From assembly GCF_027706145.1 (NCBI RefSeq), contig NZ_JAQFWW010000002.1, positions 186,001-250,000 on the forward strand: a DNA stretch of 64,000 nt. Direction: 5' to 3'. Of this stretch, positions 42,461 through 51,682 are shown piece after piece. The translations under genes and the position numbers were made by a program. The notes under the pieces are model-generated. The model was not told where the DNA came from and searched no databases. It worked only from the letters and a program-made list of their open reading frames with translations. Within the stretch, counting starts at the first letter, position 1. Each line of letters begins with the position of its first letter. The stretch is from Bacillus changyiensis. Its GTDB lineage: Bacteria > Bacillota > Bacilli > Bacillales > Bacillaceae.

Positions 42461-43512
42461 TATAGCCCCCTTCGATCATGTCGGGCCAAATAGAGAAAAA
42501 ACGGTACACCAACAAGGGCTGTTACTGCTCCTACCGGTGTTTCAAAAGGAGGATTGAGCAATCTTGCGACGATATCAGCATAGATGAGAAGCACAGCTCC
42601 TAAAACTGCCGAACACGGAATGATCCATCGGTAATCAATTCCTACTAAAAAACGAGTGATATGCGGGATGACCAAACCGATGAAGCCAATCGCTCCAGCT
42701 ACAGACACGGCTGCACCGGTCAACAGCACAACCGCTCCTATTCCAATCACTTTCACTGCCGTTGTATATTGGCCAAGACCTTTTGCCAGTTCCTCTCCTA
42801 AGCTTAAAACTGTAATCGAGCGGGCAATCACTAAGACAAGCACCAACCCAATGACGACTGCCGGCAGCAAAAGCTGAATACTTGACCATTTAACACCTGC
42901 GATTCCACCTGCATACCAAAAACTCACATCCCGTGCCACATCAAAATGGATCGCAATGCTCGATGATAAAGCGCTCAGCATCGTTCCAACTGCAATTCCC
43001 GCCAGAGTCAGCTTCACAGGTGTAAGACCTCCTTGTGAAAACAAACCGATCGCAAAAACAACCAGGGCACCAAAGCCAGCCCCTGCAAACGACCAAAACA
43101 TCAGTCCAAGCAATGATATCCCTGGAAAAAATGCAAATGCAATGGCAATCGCAAAAGCAGAACCGTGTGTCACACTCAAGATTTCTGGAGAAGCCAGTGA
43201 ATTTCTTGTCATGCCCTGCATCATCGCCCCAGAAACAGCCAAACAAGCACCAACGAGCATTGCACTAACTGTTCTCGGAATCCTCAGCTCTTGAATAATC
43301 TGATGTGCTGTATTTTGAGAATTAAAATGAAACAGCGCGTCCCAAACAGTCCCTAGCTTTAGATCAGCAGCACCAAGGATTATCGATAATGCCGCGCCAA
43401 CCAACAACAGCAATAACCCGCCTCCTAGAACAATCATTGCACCAAGGGGCCGACTGACAATATGTTGTTGATGATCTGCCTCATTTTCGTTATAAATCTC
43501 ATCTACCTCCAA
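42460..43512 (-). CDS. fhuB: Hydroxamate siderophore ABC transporter permease FhuB
   Basis: FecCD-family membrane subunit, 350 residues. Signatures: LRIPRTVSAMLVGACLAVSGA, MQGMTRNSLASPEILSV and GAIGFIGLVIPHITRFLVG. First gene of the operon, ~30 bases downstream of a strong Fur box. A divergent fhuD would be expected in B. subtilis but the neighbour here is the terminator region of yvsH, so the cognate binding protein is elsewhere or missing. Confidence 0.85.
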   Translation of the reverse strand: MEVDEIYNENEADHQQHIVSRPLGAMIVLGGGLLLLLVGAALSIILGAADLKLGTVWDALFHFNSQNTAHQIIQELRIPRTVSAMLVGACLAVSGAMMQGMTRNSLASPEILSVTHGSAFAIAIAFAFFPGISLLGLMFWSFAGAGFGALVVFAIGLFSQGGLTPVKLTLAGIAVGTMLSALSSSIAIHFDVARDVSFWYAGGIAGVKWSSIQLLLPAVVIGLVLVLVIARSITVLSLGEELAKGLGQYTTAVKVIGIGAVVLLTGAAVSVAGAIGFIGLVIPHITRFLVGIDYRWIIPCSAVLGAVLLIYADIVARLLNPPFETPVGAVTALVGVPFFLYLARHDRRGL

Positions 43513-43539
43513 AAAAAGCCATTCCTTTCACTATATCAT

Positions 43540-43554
43540 TGATAACGATTATCA
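43540..43554. promoter_or_regulatory. Fur box of the fhuBGC operon
   Basis: TGATAACGATTATCA matches the Fur consensus TGATAATnATTATCA at all defined positions except one. The flanks (ATCATTTTCA) extend the repeat, which is typical of overlapping Fur sites. Confidence 0.88.
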
Positions 43555-43607
43555 TTTTCAATATATAGTATATCAGTCTTTTCCTCATTTTTTAATAGAA
43601 AACAAAA

Positions 43608-43642
43608 AAGGAACTGACTCAATTTCTGAATCAGTTCCTGAT
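43608..43642 (-). terminator. Terminator of yvsH
   Basis: AGGAACTGA and TCAGTTCCT pair and are followed on the minus strand by TTTTTTG, just after the yvsH stop. Confidence 0.85.
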
Positions 43643-43657
43643 ACTTTACTTTTTAGG

Positions 43658-45052
43658 TTAGGAATGAAATTTACGATAAATAAAAGGATAAATCATCAGA
43701 CCGACAAAAAATAGACCAATACCTAGGATAAATGTTTTCATATCAGAGACACCTGTTAAGATAACAAATGTTGAATAGACTAAAGCAAGAACAGCGATCA
43801 CACCATCCTTTATCCTCGAACCTTTCATTTGATCGTAAGTTTCACCTTTAATAATCAATTTCAGTGAAAAAAGAGCCGATATGAGATATGGAACTAAATA
43901 AGCTAGTGTTGCCGATGTCGTTAAAAATTGAAAAGCATCACTGATTGTACCTGAAAGCACTGAAAAAATAAACAACTGTGACATTAGATTTGTCAAAATT
44001 AGTGAGTTAACAGGGCTACCTTTCTTGTTCGTTTTTGCAAAGAAAACAGGAAAGTCACCATCTTTCGCTGCCTGATGGGGAACTTCAGAACCGACCAAGA
44101 TCCAGCCGAGCATTGAACCAAATAAACAGATAATAGCAAGAATCGCCATAATAACACTTCCGGTATTACCAATAATGACATTTAATACATCAACGAACGG
44201 TTTATTAGATTGGGCAAGTTGTTCCTGTGATAAGACTCCCATTGTAATAAAAGTAATAATCATATAAATGCTGAGAGCGATTAAAAGTCCAGTAATTGTA
44301 GCTCGTTTTACATCACGCTGTGAAGCCGCGCGCCCTGATAAGATAACAGCTGATTCAATCCCAACAAACGCCCATAAAGTTGAAATGGCTGCATTGTACA
44401 CTTGACCACCGAGTCCGGTTGTTTTTCCATCTACTTCAACTGGAAAATAAAATGAATCAAAAAATGAAGTCTGAAAAACAAATAGACCTGCAACAATAAA
44501 CAGAATAAATCCGAGTACTTTAGAAAAGGTTGTTAAAAAGTTGAGCTTTCCAGCACCATTTATACTCGTAACAAGAATAGCATGGGTCCCCCACAGAAGG
44601 ATTGTACAAACGATGAACGTCATAAGCTGTCCCAATGTAACAAAGCGTTCTCCAAGTTTAAACAGTTCGCGTCCGTCAGTTAAAATGGGTAGAAATGTTG
44701 TCAAATAACCAGCAAGGCTAGTGATGATTGCTACATTGCTAATCCAACTTGCCAACCAGTAGCCCCATACAACAGTAAAACCTGCTGCATTTCCTTTTTT
44801 TCGATCGGTGAATAAAGCTCTAGCATAACTTTGTGGACCTGCTTTAAGATCAGGTCGGCGAATTGATAAATGTCCGAATACAAATGCAATCATTAACACA
44901 CCACCGCCTGTCAACAACCAAGCCATCGTTACGCCGAGTGGACTTGCCTTTTGTGCAAGCGTACTTGGGAGCATAAATATTCCTGAAGCTATCATATTCC
45001 CGACAACGAATGCCGTTAGTAGCCAAAAGCCCCATTTTTTTGTCTGTTCCAT
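43658..45052 (-). CDS. yvsH: Amino acid permease YvsH (basic amino acid family, lysine-riboswitch controlled)
   Basis: Polytopic APC-superfamily permease of 464 residues with about twelve hydrophobic segments, beginning VVGNMIASGIFMLPSTLAQ, the substrate-binding GSGIF-like loop of basic amino acid/polyamine antiporters (ArcD/LysP-like group). The lysine riboswitch directly upstream points to lysine as substrate or close relative, for import. B. subtilis YvsH is the syntenic gene. No partner decarboxylase or deiminase gene is near, which argues against an ornithine antiporter role. Confidence 0.85.
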   Translation of the reverse strand: MEQTKKWGFWLLTAFVVGNMIASGIFMLPSTLAQKASPLGVTMAWLLTGGGVLMIAFVFGHLSIRRPDLKAGPQSYARALFTDRKKGNAAGFTVVWGYWLASWISNVAIITSLAGYLTTFLPILTDGRELFKLGERFVTLGQLMTFIVCTILLWGTHAILVTSINGAGKLNFLTTFSKVLGFILFIVAGLFVFQTSFFDSFYFPVEVDGKTTGLGGQVYNAAISTLWAFVGIESAVILSGRAASQRDVKRATITGLLIALSIYMIITFITMGVLSQEQLAQSNKPFVDVLNVIIGNTGSVIMAILAIICLFGSMLGWILVGSEVPHQAAKDGDFPVFFAKTNKKGSPVNSLILTNLMSQLFIFSVLSGTISDAFQFLTTSATLAYLVPYLISALFSLKLIIKGETYDQMKGSRIKDGVIAVLALVYSTFVILTGVSDMKTFILGIGLFFVGLMIYPFIYRKFHS

Positions 45053-45110
45053 AATAGAATACCTCCGAGCATTTTTAAAATATGCCGGACCAGACCGTGA
45101 GATCTAAACA

Positions 45111-45140
45111 TAAAAAAGCATGAACAACAGTCCATGCTAA
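45111..45140 (-). terminator. Terminator of the lysine riboswitch
   Basis: On the minus strand AGCATGGAC..GTTCATGCT forms a stem followed by TTTTTTATG, between the aptamer and yvsH. Confidence 0.8.
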
Positions 45141-45149
45141 AATTAACAT

Positions 45150-45355
45150 ACACTCTTGATCTCCGGATAGCCCTCCGCGGGGAAACCCGCGGCAGTCCTA
45201 CACTTCTTCAATGCAGGCCCAGCACAAAGAAGGAATGGCTTCTTTATGCTTCGGCGCTGATGCCTTTTACACATGATCACAGGCTCCATCAACCTCACAT
45301 ATGTGACTCATCATCCGCGCAACCTCTACCTCACTAAGAGTTAAGAGTGAGGATT
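45150..45355 (-). promoter_or_regulatory. Lysine riboswitch (L-box) upstream of yvsH
   Basis: On the minus strand the L-box landmarks are in order: AGGTAGAGGTTGCG, GATGATGAGT, AAAAGGCATCAGCGCCGAAG, GCTGGGCCTGCA, GGACTGCCGCGG and GGGCTATCCGGAGA. An ACTCTT/AAGAGT pairing closes P1. With the terminator at 45111-45140 it is an OFF switch repressing yvsH when lysine is plentiful. Confidence 0.94.
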
Positions 45356-45378
45356 TTTTTCATATATATACTTATGGA

Positions 45379-45407
45379 AGATTACCAAAGAATGTGCATT
45401 CTGTCAA
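45379..45407 (-). promoter_or_regulatory. Promoter of the yvsH leader
   Basis: On the minus strand TTGACA (45407-45402) and TAATCT (45384-45379) are separated by 17 bases, just upstream of the L-box. Confidence 0.75.
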
Positions 45408-45653
45408 AGGGAACAGGTGGAAAAGCTCAATGACAGATATGTTGCGATTTAACGCCTCATGTGAGTATAATCAAATAAGAACAAATATTCGGATTCTTGA
45501 TGACCTTTACAACTCCTGTTATAGTTTTTAATTATGTAGTCAACGTCATTTGCACCTTGACAAGGAACTTATGATAGCGTGATATTTGCCAGAGGAAGTT
45601 TTTTTAGTAGGTTAAACTTTAAGCTGGATTTTAATGTGAGGAGCTATTTTCCA

Positions 45654-47510
45654 ATGAAAGAACATTTTTTTAAAAAGCAGTGGTTTTTGTGCTTTTCTGT
45701 TTTTTTCATGTGGATGAAAACGTATTTCATTTACAAACTGGGCTTTCATTTACAAATGAACAATGGACTAGAAGAGCTGATTCTCTTTATAAACCCACTC
45801 AGCTTTCTCATTCCCGTATTTGGCATCAGCCTCTTTTTCCGCGAAAAAACACAGCGGCGGTTTTTAATCGGAGCCAATTTTATTTTGACAGGCATCCTCA
45901 TCTCAAATAGCATCTTTTATGGTTTCTATATTGATTTTATAACGATTCCTGTGCTGTTTCAGGCAAAAAACATCGGTGGACTTGGGAGCAGTTTTCAAGA
46001 GCTGTTCAATCCTCTTTATATCGTTCTTTTTTTAGATTTAGGTCTGCTCTTATGGCTTTCAAAAACCTTTAAAAGAACCGGTGGAAAACGATCGGCAAAA
46101 GCCATCAAGATCTATTACACGGTTGCTTTTGGAATTGCGCTTTTTAACCTCGCATTGTCAGAGTTTGAACAGCCCAAATTGTTAACCTATTCTTTTGACA
46201 GAGAAATCCTTGTTAAAAATATTGGCTTATACCCGTTCCACTTACTTGATGGGATCTCACAGACATTTCTTTTAACACAAAAAGCGGTTGCTGATGAAGA
46301 TAACTTGGCCACGATTAAAAACTACACAGACTCAGATTACAGTAAGCCAAATAAAGACATGTTTGGTATTGCCAAAGGTCGCAACGTTATTTTCGTTACG
46401 CTTGAATCGACGCAAAGCTTTGTTATTCATCAAAAAGTCAATGGAAAAGAAATCACACCGTTTCTTAATCGGTTTATCAAGCAGAGTTATTATTTCGATC
46501 ATTTTTACCAGCAGACTGAACAAGGAAAAACATCAGATTCCGAGTTTATTATTGCCAACTCGCTTTACCCGTCTTTAAGCGGCTCGGTCTTTTTCACAAA
46601 AAGTGAGAACCAGTATCATTCCCTGCACAAAACATTGGCGAAAAATCATTACAATACCTCAGTGTTTCATGCCAACAACAAAAAGTTCTGGAACAGGGAT
46701 GTCATGTACAAAGCACTTGGAATTGACCGTTTTTTCGATGTCACACATTTTAACGTGACAGCTGATCAATCAACAGGTTGGGGACTGAAAGATCGAGAGT
46801 TTTTAACTCAATCTGTGGAGATGATGAAACATTTACCAAAACCGTTTTACAGTAACTTGATCACACTGACCAACCACTTTCCATTTCAAATTGATGACAA
46901 GGATAAACTGATTGATGAATATCATTCAGAAAGTGAAGTATTAAACCGTTATGTGACAACAGTTCGTTACCAAGATGAATCGTTAAAACATTTTATTGAA
47001 GAACTGAAACAAAACGGACTTTATGATGATTCGGTGATTGTTTTTATGGGGGACCACTATGGTATTTCTGAAGCACATCAAGAAGCGCTAGGTCAACTTT
47101 TGGGAAAAGCAGAAATGACACCATATGACACGATTCAGCTTCAGCGAGTTCCATTGATCATTCACATTCCGGGTATTACAGATAAAAAACCGCGAATCAT
47201 TTCCGAAACAAGCGGACAAATCGATGTCAAGCCGACATTGCTTCATTTACTGGGAATTGATACAAAAGGAATGATTCATTTTGGTCATGATCTTTTTTCT
47301 AATGAAAGAAAACCTTTTGTCGCTCTAAGAAATGGAAACTTTATTACAGATGACTACGTCTATACAAAAAATACGTGTTACAATCAAAAAACCGGAGCTA
47401 TTGTAAATACCAATAACGCAATCAGCTATTGGAGAGAAAAGGCGAATGAAGAACTTTCCTTATCAGATCAGATTATTAATGGGGACTTACTAAGGTTTTA
47501 TCAAAAATAA
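45654..47510 (+). CDS. yvgJ: Lipoteichoic acid synthase-family enzyme (YvgJ-like primase)
   Basis: Membrane sulfatase-fold glycerolphosphate transferase, 618 residues from the ATG at 45654 (MKEHFFKKQWFLCF), with GAGGAG ten bases before. About five transmembrane helices precede an external catalytic domain: FVTLESTQSF (first metal ligand), the nucleophilic threonine in GKTSDSEFI, NHFPFQ and FMGDHYGIS. In B. subtilis YvgJ (LtaP) adds the first glycerolphosphate to the glycolipid anchor, while LtaS and paralogues extend it. Assignment to YvgJ rather than another LtaS paralogue rests on synteny with yvsH and yvgN. Confidence 0.8.
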   Translation: MKEHFFKKQWFLCFSVFFMWMKTYFIYKLGFHLQMNNGLEELILFINPLSFLIPVFGISLFFREKTQRRFLIGANFILTGILISNSIFYGFYIDFITIPVLFQAKNIGGLGSSFQELFNPLYIVLFLDLGLLLWLSKTFKRTGGKRSAKAIKIYYTVAFGIALFNLALSEFEQPKLLTYSFDREILVKNIGLYPFHLLDGISQTFLLTQKAVADEDNLATIKNYTDSDYSKPNKDMFGIAKGRNVIFVTLESTQSFVIHQKVNGKEITPFLNRFIKQSYYFDHFYQQTEQGKTSDSEFIIANSLYPSLSGSVFFTKSENQYHSLHKTLAKNHYNTSVFHANNKKFWNRDVMYKALGIDRFFDVTHFNVTADQSTGWGLKDREFLTQSVEMMKHLPKPFYSNLITLTNHFPFQIDDKDKLIDEYHSESEVLNRYVTTVRYQDESLKHFIEELKQNGLYDDSVIVFMGDHYGISEAHQEALGQLLGKAEMTPYDTIQLQRVPLIIHIPGITDKKPRIISETSGQIDVKPTLLHLLGIDTKGMIHFGHDLFSNERKPFVALRNGNFITDDYVYTKNTCYNQKTGAIVNTNNAISYWREKANEELSLSDQIINGDLLRFYQK

Positions 47511-47641
47511 TTCATCTGAAAGATAGTTTTGTGGGTAGCATGGGGTTTTAAAACCTTTGTTCCCCACACGACTTGCATTTTATTTCGGGTCTCGATTATT
47601 TCATCAAGTGATATTAAAATTTTAATGAAGAAGGTTTTAAA

Positions 47642-49069
47642 ATGAAACAAACAACAAATAAATTGCCGATTGTTGCTGTTCTGATTACTGGAACTTTTAT
47701 TGCGATTTTAAATCAGACTCTGTTAACAACCGCCATTCCACCTATAATGAGAGATTTACAGATTACTCCGAATCTAGCTCAATGGTTGACAACGATTTTT
47801 ATGCTTGTTAATGGGATTATGATTCCAGTGACGGCCTTTTTAATTGAAAAATTTACGACGAGAAAATTATTTATGACAGCGATGGGTTTATTCAGTACTG
47901 GAACATTAATCTGCGCTTTGTCAGTGAGCTTTCCAGTTTTAATTGTCGGACGAATCGTTCAGGCAGCTGGAGCAGGGATTATGATGCCGCTTATGCAAAC
48001 CGTTCTTCTTTTGATTTTCCCAAAAGAAAAACGCGGTTCAGCAATGGGGATGGTCGGGCTTGTGATTGCATTTGCTCCGGCACTCGGACCGACTTTATCA
48101 GGCTGGGTAGTTGACCATTATCCATGGGAAGTCTTGTTTTACCTATTACTACCTTTTGCAGTGATAGATATGATTGTGGCCTATTTTATTTTAAAAAATG
48201 TAACAGAACAAACATCACCAAAGCTAGATACGCCATCCATTATTCTTTCTTCATTAGGGTTTGGGGGCATTTTGTTCGGTTTCGGTAGTGCAGGTGTTGA
48301 TGGATGGACCAGCTTTGATGTGTTAGCTAGCTTTGCCTTTGGTAGTGTGGCACTCGTTTGGTTTATTAGAAGACAGCTTCGCCTAGAAGAGCCGATATTA
48401 GAATTCAGGGTATTCAAATACCCGATGTTTACCCTTGCAACAATGATTGGAATGGTCGTTTTTATGGCGATGATCGGAGCGGCTACTATTATTCCAATCT
48501 ATATGCAAGATATGCGACATTTTTCTGCAATGGAATCAGGCAAAATGCTTTTTCCCGGAGCTGTTGCGATGGGTTTAATGTCACCGATCACCGGAAGAAT
48601 TTTCGATAAAATTGGCGCACGGATTTTAAGTATCACAGGATTGACAGCGATCTTTATCACAACATTGTTATTAAGCCAACTTTCACAATCGACACCTTTT
48701 GCTTATTTGTCTATCGTTTATGCAATTCGAATGATTGGAATGGGAATGGTGTTAATGCCTGTTACCACTGCAGGGCTTAATCAGCTTCCCCGCCACTTAA
48801 TTCCACACGGAACGGCAATGAACAATACGATGAGGCAAATGGCAGGATCAATCGGGACAGCTATTTTGATTACGATTATGACACAGCGGGCTCTGACCGA
48901 TCCAGCAGGGCCAAGGTCTGAAACAGCGATGATCCATGGAGTAAATTTAGCTTTTATGGCTGCCGCTGGTTTAGCCGGTCTTGGTTTAATTCTTTCATTT
49001 TTTATTAAACGAAAGCAACGGAGGAGAGAACAACCGAAAAATCATTTGGCTTTTGATAAGAATTCTTGA
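47642..49069 (+). CDS. Multidrug MFS exporter, DHA2 family (14 helices)
   Basis: Polytopic transporter of 475 residues with about fourteen hydrophobic segments, the DHA2 (EmrB/QacA/LmrB-type) layout. Motifs include FIAILNQTLLTTAIPPIMRDL at helix 1, the AAGAGIMMPLMQT segment and GLVIAFAPALGPTLSGWVVD (motif C of exporters). The ATG is preceded by GAAGAAGGTT. It would use the proton gradient to expel drugs or metabolites; substrate unknown. It stands alone between yvgJ and yvgN with a terminator behind. Confidence 0.85.
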   Translation: MKQTTNKLPIVAVLITGTFIAILNQTLLTTAIPPIMRDLQITPNLAQWLTTIFMLVNGIMIPVTAFLIEKFTTRKLFMTAMGLFSTGTLICALSVSFPVLIVGRIVQAAGAGIMMPLMQTVLLLIFPKEKRGSAMGMVGLVIAFAPALGPTLSGWVVDHYPWEVLFYLLLPFAVIDMIVAYFILKNVTEQTSPKLDTPSIILSSLGFGGILFGFGSAGVDGWTSFDVLASFAFGSVALVWFIRRQLRLEEPILEFRVFKYPMFTLATMIGMVVFMAMIGAATIIPIYMQDMRHFSAMESGKMLFPGAVAMGLMSPITGRIFDKIGARILSITGLTAIFITTLLLSQLSQSTPFAYLSIVYAIRMIGMGMVLMPVTTAGLNQLPRHLIPHGTAMNNTMRQMAGSIGTAILITIMTQRALTDPAGPRSETAMIHGVNLAFMAAAGLAGLGLILSFFIKRKQRRREQPKNHLAFDKNS

Positions 49070-49106
49070 TTGTTAAAATCATGATGCCAGTGTTTGTTCA
49101 ACATAA

Positions 49107-49139
49107 AAAGGGCTTCCAACTACTGGACAGCCCTTTTTT
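49107..49139. terminator. Bidirectional terminator between the MFS gene and yvgN
   Basis: AAAAAGGGCT and AGCCCTTTTTT pair around a loop; the genes converge. Confidence 0.8.
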
Positions 49140-49161
49140 CTAGTTTTAGCCTAGGTATGTT

Positions 49162-50001
49162 TTATTCAAAGTCTTTCATCATCGTATCAGGATCTGAACC
49201 TACACGCTCATTTTTGTTAAGTGCATTGATCTTTTCCATATCACCCTTTGATAATTCAAAGTCAAAAATATCCGCATTTTCAATAATTCTTGGCTCTTTA
49301 ATTGATTTCGGGATCGTAATGACTTCGTTTTGTAAATCCCAGCGTAAAATGACTTGTGCAACAGATTTATTGTATTGATGAGCGATTTTAGACAGCACTT
49401 CATGATCGAGTAGTTTTCCGCGCATTAAAGGAGACCAAGCTTCCACTTGAATTCCATGCTTTTTACAATAACTTCTTAATTCAAGCTGGGTCAATCTCGG
49501 ATGAAATTCGACCTGGTTGACCATCGGTTTGATTTCCGCATCTTCCAATAAACTTTCTAAATGGTGGACATTAAAATTACTAACACCGATGGCTCTGACT
49601 CTGCCGTCTTTATAAAGTTTCTCTAAGGCACGCCATGTCTCCTTATATTTATCCTTCCCCGGCCAATGAATTAAATATAAATCAAGATAGTCACACCCAA
49701 GCTTTCTTAGGCTTTCATCAAAAGCGGCCAATGTTTTTTCATATCCTTGATCACTGTTCCATACTTTTGAAGTGATGAAAAGTTGTTCACGGGGAATGCC
49801 TGACTCTTTAATTCCCTTGCCAACACCTTCTTCATTTTGGTAAATGGCAGCCGTGTCAATGCTCCGACACCCATTTTTAATGGCGGCTTTTACAGATTCA
49901 ATCACTTCCGAGCCCTCTTCTACTTTAAAAACACCCAGACCAAACCAAGGCATTTTCACACCATTATGTAATTCGACAGTATCCTGCAAACTGCTAACCA
50001 T
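49162..50001 (-). CDS. yvgN: Aldo/keto reductase YvgN (glyoxal reductase type)
   Basis: NADPH-dependent reductase of 279 residues from the ATG at 50001, with AAAGGTGG upstream; an in-frame GTG at 50013 sits inside that site. The family tetrad is visible: D in [13 protein letters not shown], the tyrosine in the same motif, K in FITSKVWN and H in [14 protein letters not shown] binding is in [13 protein letters not shown]. Detoxifies methylglyoxal and glyoxal in B. subtilis. Cytosolic. Confidence 0.92.
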   Translation of the reverse strand: MVSSLQDTVELHNGVKMPWFGLGVFKVEEGSEVIESVKAAIKNGCRSIDTAAIYQNEEGVGKGIKESGIPREQLFITSKVWNSDQGYEKTLAAFDESLRKLGCDYLDLYLIHWPGKDKYKETWRALEKLYKDGRVRAIGVSNFNVHHLESLLEDAEIKPMVNQVEFHPRLTQLELRSYCKKHGIQVEAWSPLMRGKLLDHEVLSKIAHQYNKSVAQVILRWDLQNEVITIPKSIKEPRIIENADIFDFELSKGDMEKINALNKNERVGSDPDTMMKDFE

Positions 50002-50026
50002 TTGAACAACCACCTTTATTAAAGAT

Positions 50027-50887
50027 TTATTTGGCTGTTTGTGCCAAAATTAGCGCCCCTGTAATACCAGCGTCATCTCCAAGACCTGGTGAGACAATGT
50101 ATTGTTCAAGATCAGGAAGATCGAGGTATCCATTTAAATATGTTGTGAGTTTTTCACGAATGAGCGGAAATAAGTGCTGTTGCTTCATAACCCCTCCACC
50201 CATAATAATTTTTTCTGGGCACAAAATTAAAATATATTGCATGAGCCCTTGAGCTAAATAATCAGCTTCAAGTTCCCATACCTCTTGAACATCCGCCAAA
50301 TCTTTACCTTGTTTTCCCCAACGCTTCTCAATCGCTGGACCTGCCGCCATCCCTTCAAGACACTCCCCATGATAAGGGCAGTTACCTTTAAATGAATCAC
50401 GTTCATGCCGTCTAATTAAAACATGACCCATTTCAGGATGTGTCACACCTTGAACCAGTTCGCCACCAACAATCGCTCCGGCACCTATCCCTGTTCCAAC
50501 TGTAATATATAAACAGCTATTTAATCCCTTTGCCGCTCCTTTTTTGATTTCTCCAAGAGCTGCTGCATTCACATCTGTTGTAAAAGAGACAGGAATGCCA
50601 AGCCTTTTTTCCAGTTCAGGAATAAACGGATAGTTCTTCCATGCTAATTTTGGTGTATTTGTTATGTAACCATAGTCAGCGCTTTCCTTATCTACAGATA
50701 TCGGGCCAAACGAACCAACACCTAATGACTCAAGCTTATGTTTTTCAAAAAAAGGAATCAGCCTGCCAATCGTCTCCTCAGGTGTTTCCGTCGGAATCGT
50801 CAGTCTGTCAATCATTTCACCTGTCTCTGTTCCAATTGCACAAACAAATTTTGTGCCCCCTGCCTCAATTGCACCATAATATTTCAT
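50027..50887 (-). CDS. ROK-family fructokinase
   Basis: ATP-dependent sugar kinase of 286 residues from the ATG at 50887 ([15 protein letters not shown]), with AAAAGGAG upstream. Motifs: nucleotide-binding [12 protein letters not shown], catalytic aspartate in [11 protein letters not shown], and the zinc site [12 protein letters not shown] plus [10 protein letters not shown] that marks the fructokinase (YdhR/GmuE/ScrK) branch of ROK proteins. It is 26 bases upstream of yvgN on the same strand. Gene name left open because several ROK fructokinases exist in Bacillus. Confidence 0.85.
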   Translation of the reverse strand: MKYYGAIEAGGTKFVCAIGTETGEMIDRLTIPTETPEETIGRLIPFFEKHKLESLGVGSFGPISVDKESADYGYITNTPKLAWKNYPFIPELEKRLGIPVSFTTDVNAAALGEIKKGAAKGLNSCLYITVGTGIGAGAIVGGELVQGVTHPEMGHVLIRRHERDSFKGNCPYHGECLEGMAAGPAIEKRWGKQGKDLADVQEVWELEADYLAQGLMQYILILCPEKIIMGGGVMKQQHLFPLIREKLTTYLNGYLDLPDLEQYIVSPGLGDDAGITGALILAQTAK

Positions 50888-51240
50888 GATTTTGACTCCT
50901 TTTGATGTGTTTTTAGTCTTTAATTGAATAATAAATGAGTCCAAGATCGAAAGCAACTCAAATGAGAACATTAAGACATGACCTTGCGGGGGTTTTCAAA
51001 AAACTGTTGAAAGTTCACTCTCTTTTGGAGGTTGTCGAAAGAGAATGGATCGTGAAAACAATGCCAAACAATACAGTGCTATTGTCTTTTGTTTCACCTC
51101 TGAAGAAAGTAGCTGATGATACCTACTTTAAAAATCGGTCGGTAACAGCCAAGTCTGCAAAAAACTTGTGCTATCATCATAACCATAATAAACGTTCCTG
51201 CGTCTTCTCTTTTTAACTAACAAAACTGAAAATATTTTAA
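50888..51240. other. Intergenic stretch without a supported gene
   Basis: About 350 bases upstream of the ROK kinase. An open frame on the plus strand (50935-51216) has an odd composition (His/Asn/Lys at its end), no clear ribosome binding site and no recognisable domain. It overlaps the promoter region of the next gene. Not annotated as coding. Confidence 0.4.
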
Positions 51241-51260
51241 AAAGGGAGGGAGATAGCTTC

Positions 51261-51677
51261 ATGTCAAATAAGAATTGGAAAGATCCTGAATTAGGAGAGT
51301 TTAAAAAAAGCATTCACCGAAAAATACTATTTATTGTTTTAGCCATTTTACTTACAGTTGCTGTTCTCATCAGCTATATCGTATATACCCATTTCTATTC
51401 AATGGGTCATTTGCCAGAGGGCAAATGGATTCAATCTTCGACTTCTCCAAATCAACAATATAAACTAAACATCTATCTAGTCAATAAAGGCGGAGCAACT
51501 GTCGCTTATTCAATCAGAGGCGAATTGCTAAATGTCTCAAGCAATAAACGAAAAAATATTTATTGGGGCTACAGAGAACAAGCAGCGAACATCATCTGGA
51601 AAGACAACAAACATGTGTCCATCAATAATAGAGTGCTTGATGTACGTTCAGATACATATGATTGGAGAAGAGAGTAA
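51261..51677 (+). CDS. Single-helix membrane protein, DUF5412-like
   Basis: A 138-residue protein with a basic cytosolic start (MSNKNWKDPELGEFKKS), one transmembrane helix (ILFIVLAILLTVAVLISYIVY) and an external domain (GKWIQSSTSPNQQYKLNIYLVN onward) ending YDWRRE. AAAGGGAGGG lies 12 bases before the ATG. The external pattern (SPN..Y.....VN.GGATVAYSIRGE) resembles the DUF5412 group from memory. No role is known. It converges with helD. Confidence 0.65.
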   Translation: MSNKNWKDPELGEFKKSIHRKILFIVLAILLTVAVLISYIVYTHFYSMGHLPEGKWIQSSTSPNQQYKLNIYLVNKGGATVAYSIRGELLNVSSNKRKNIYWGYREQAANIIWKDNKHVSINNRVLDVRSDTYDWRRE

Positions 51678-51682
51678 GCCAT

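Noticed and set aside
42956-43294. 112-residue open frame opposite fhuB
   Set aside because: Shadow of a transmembrane gene: Pro/Ala/Thr-rich antisense of hydrophobic helices, no start signals.
50935-51216. 93-residue open frame upstream of the DUF5412-like gene
   Set aside because: No ribosome binding site, odd composition and overlap with the likely promoter region.
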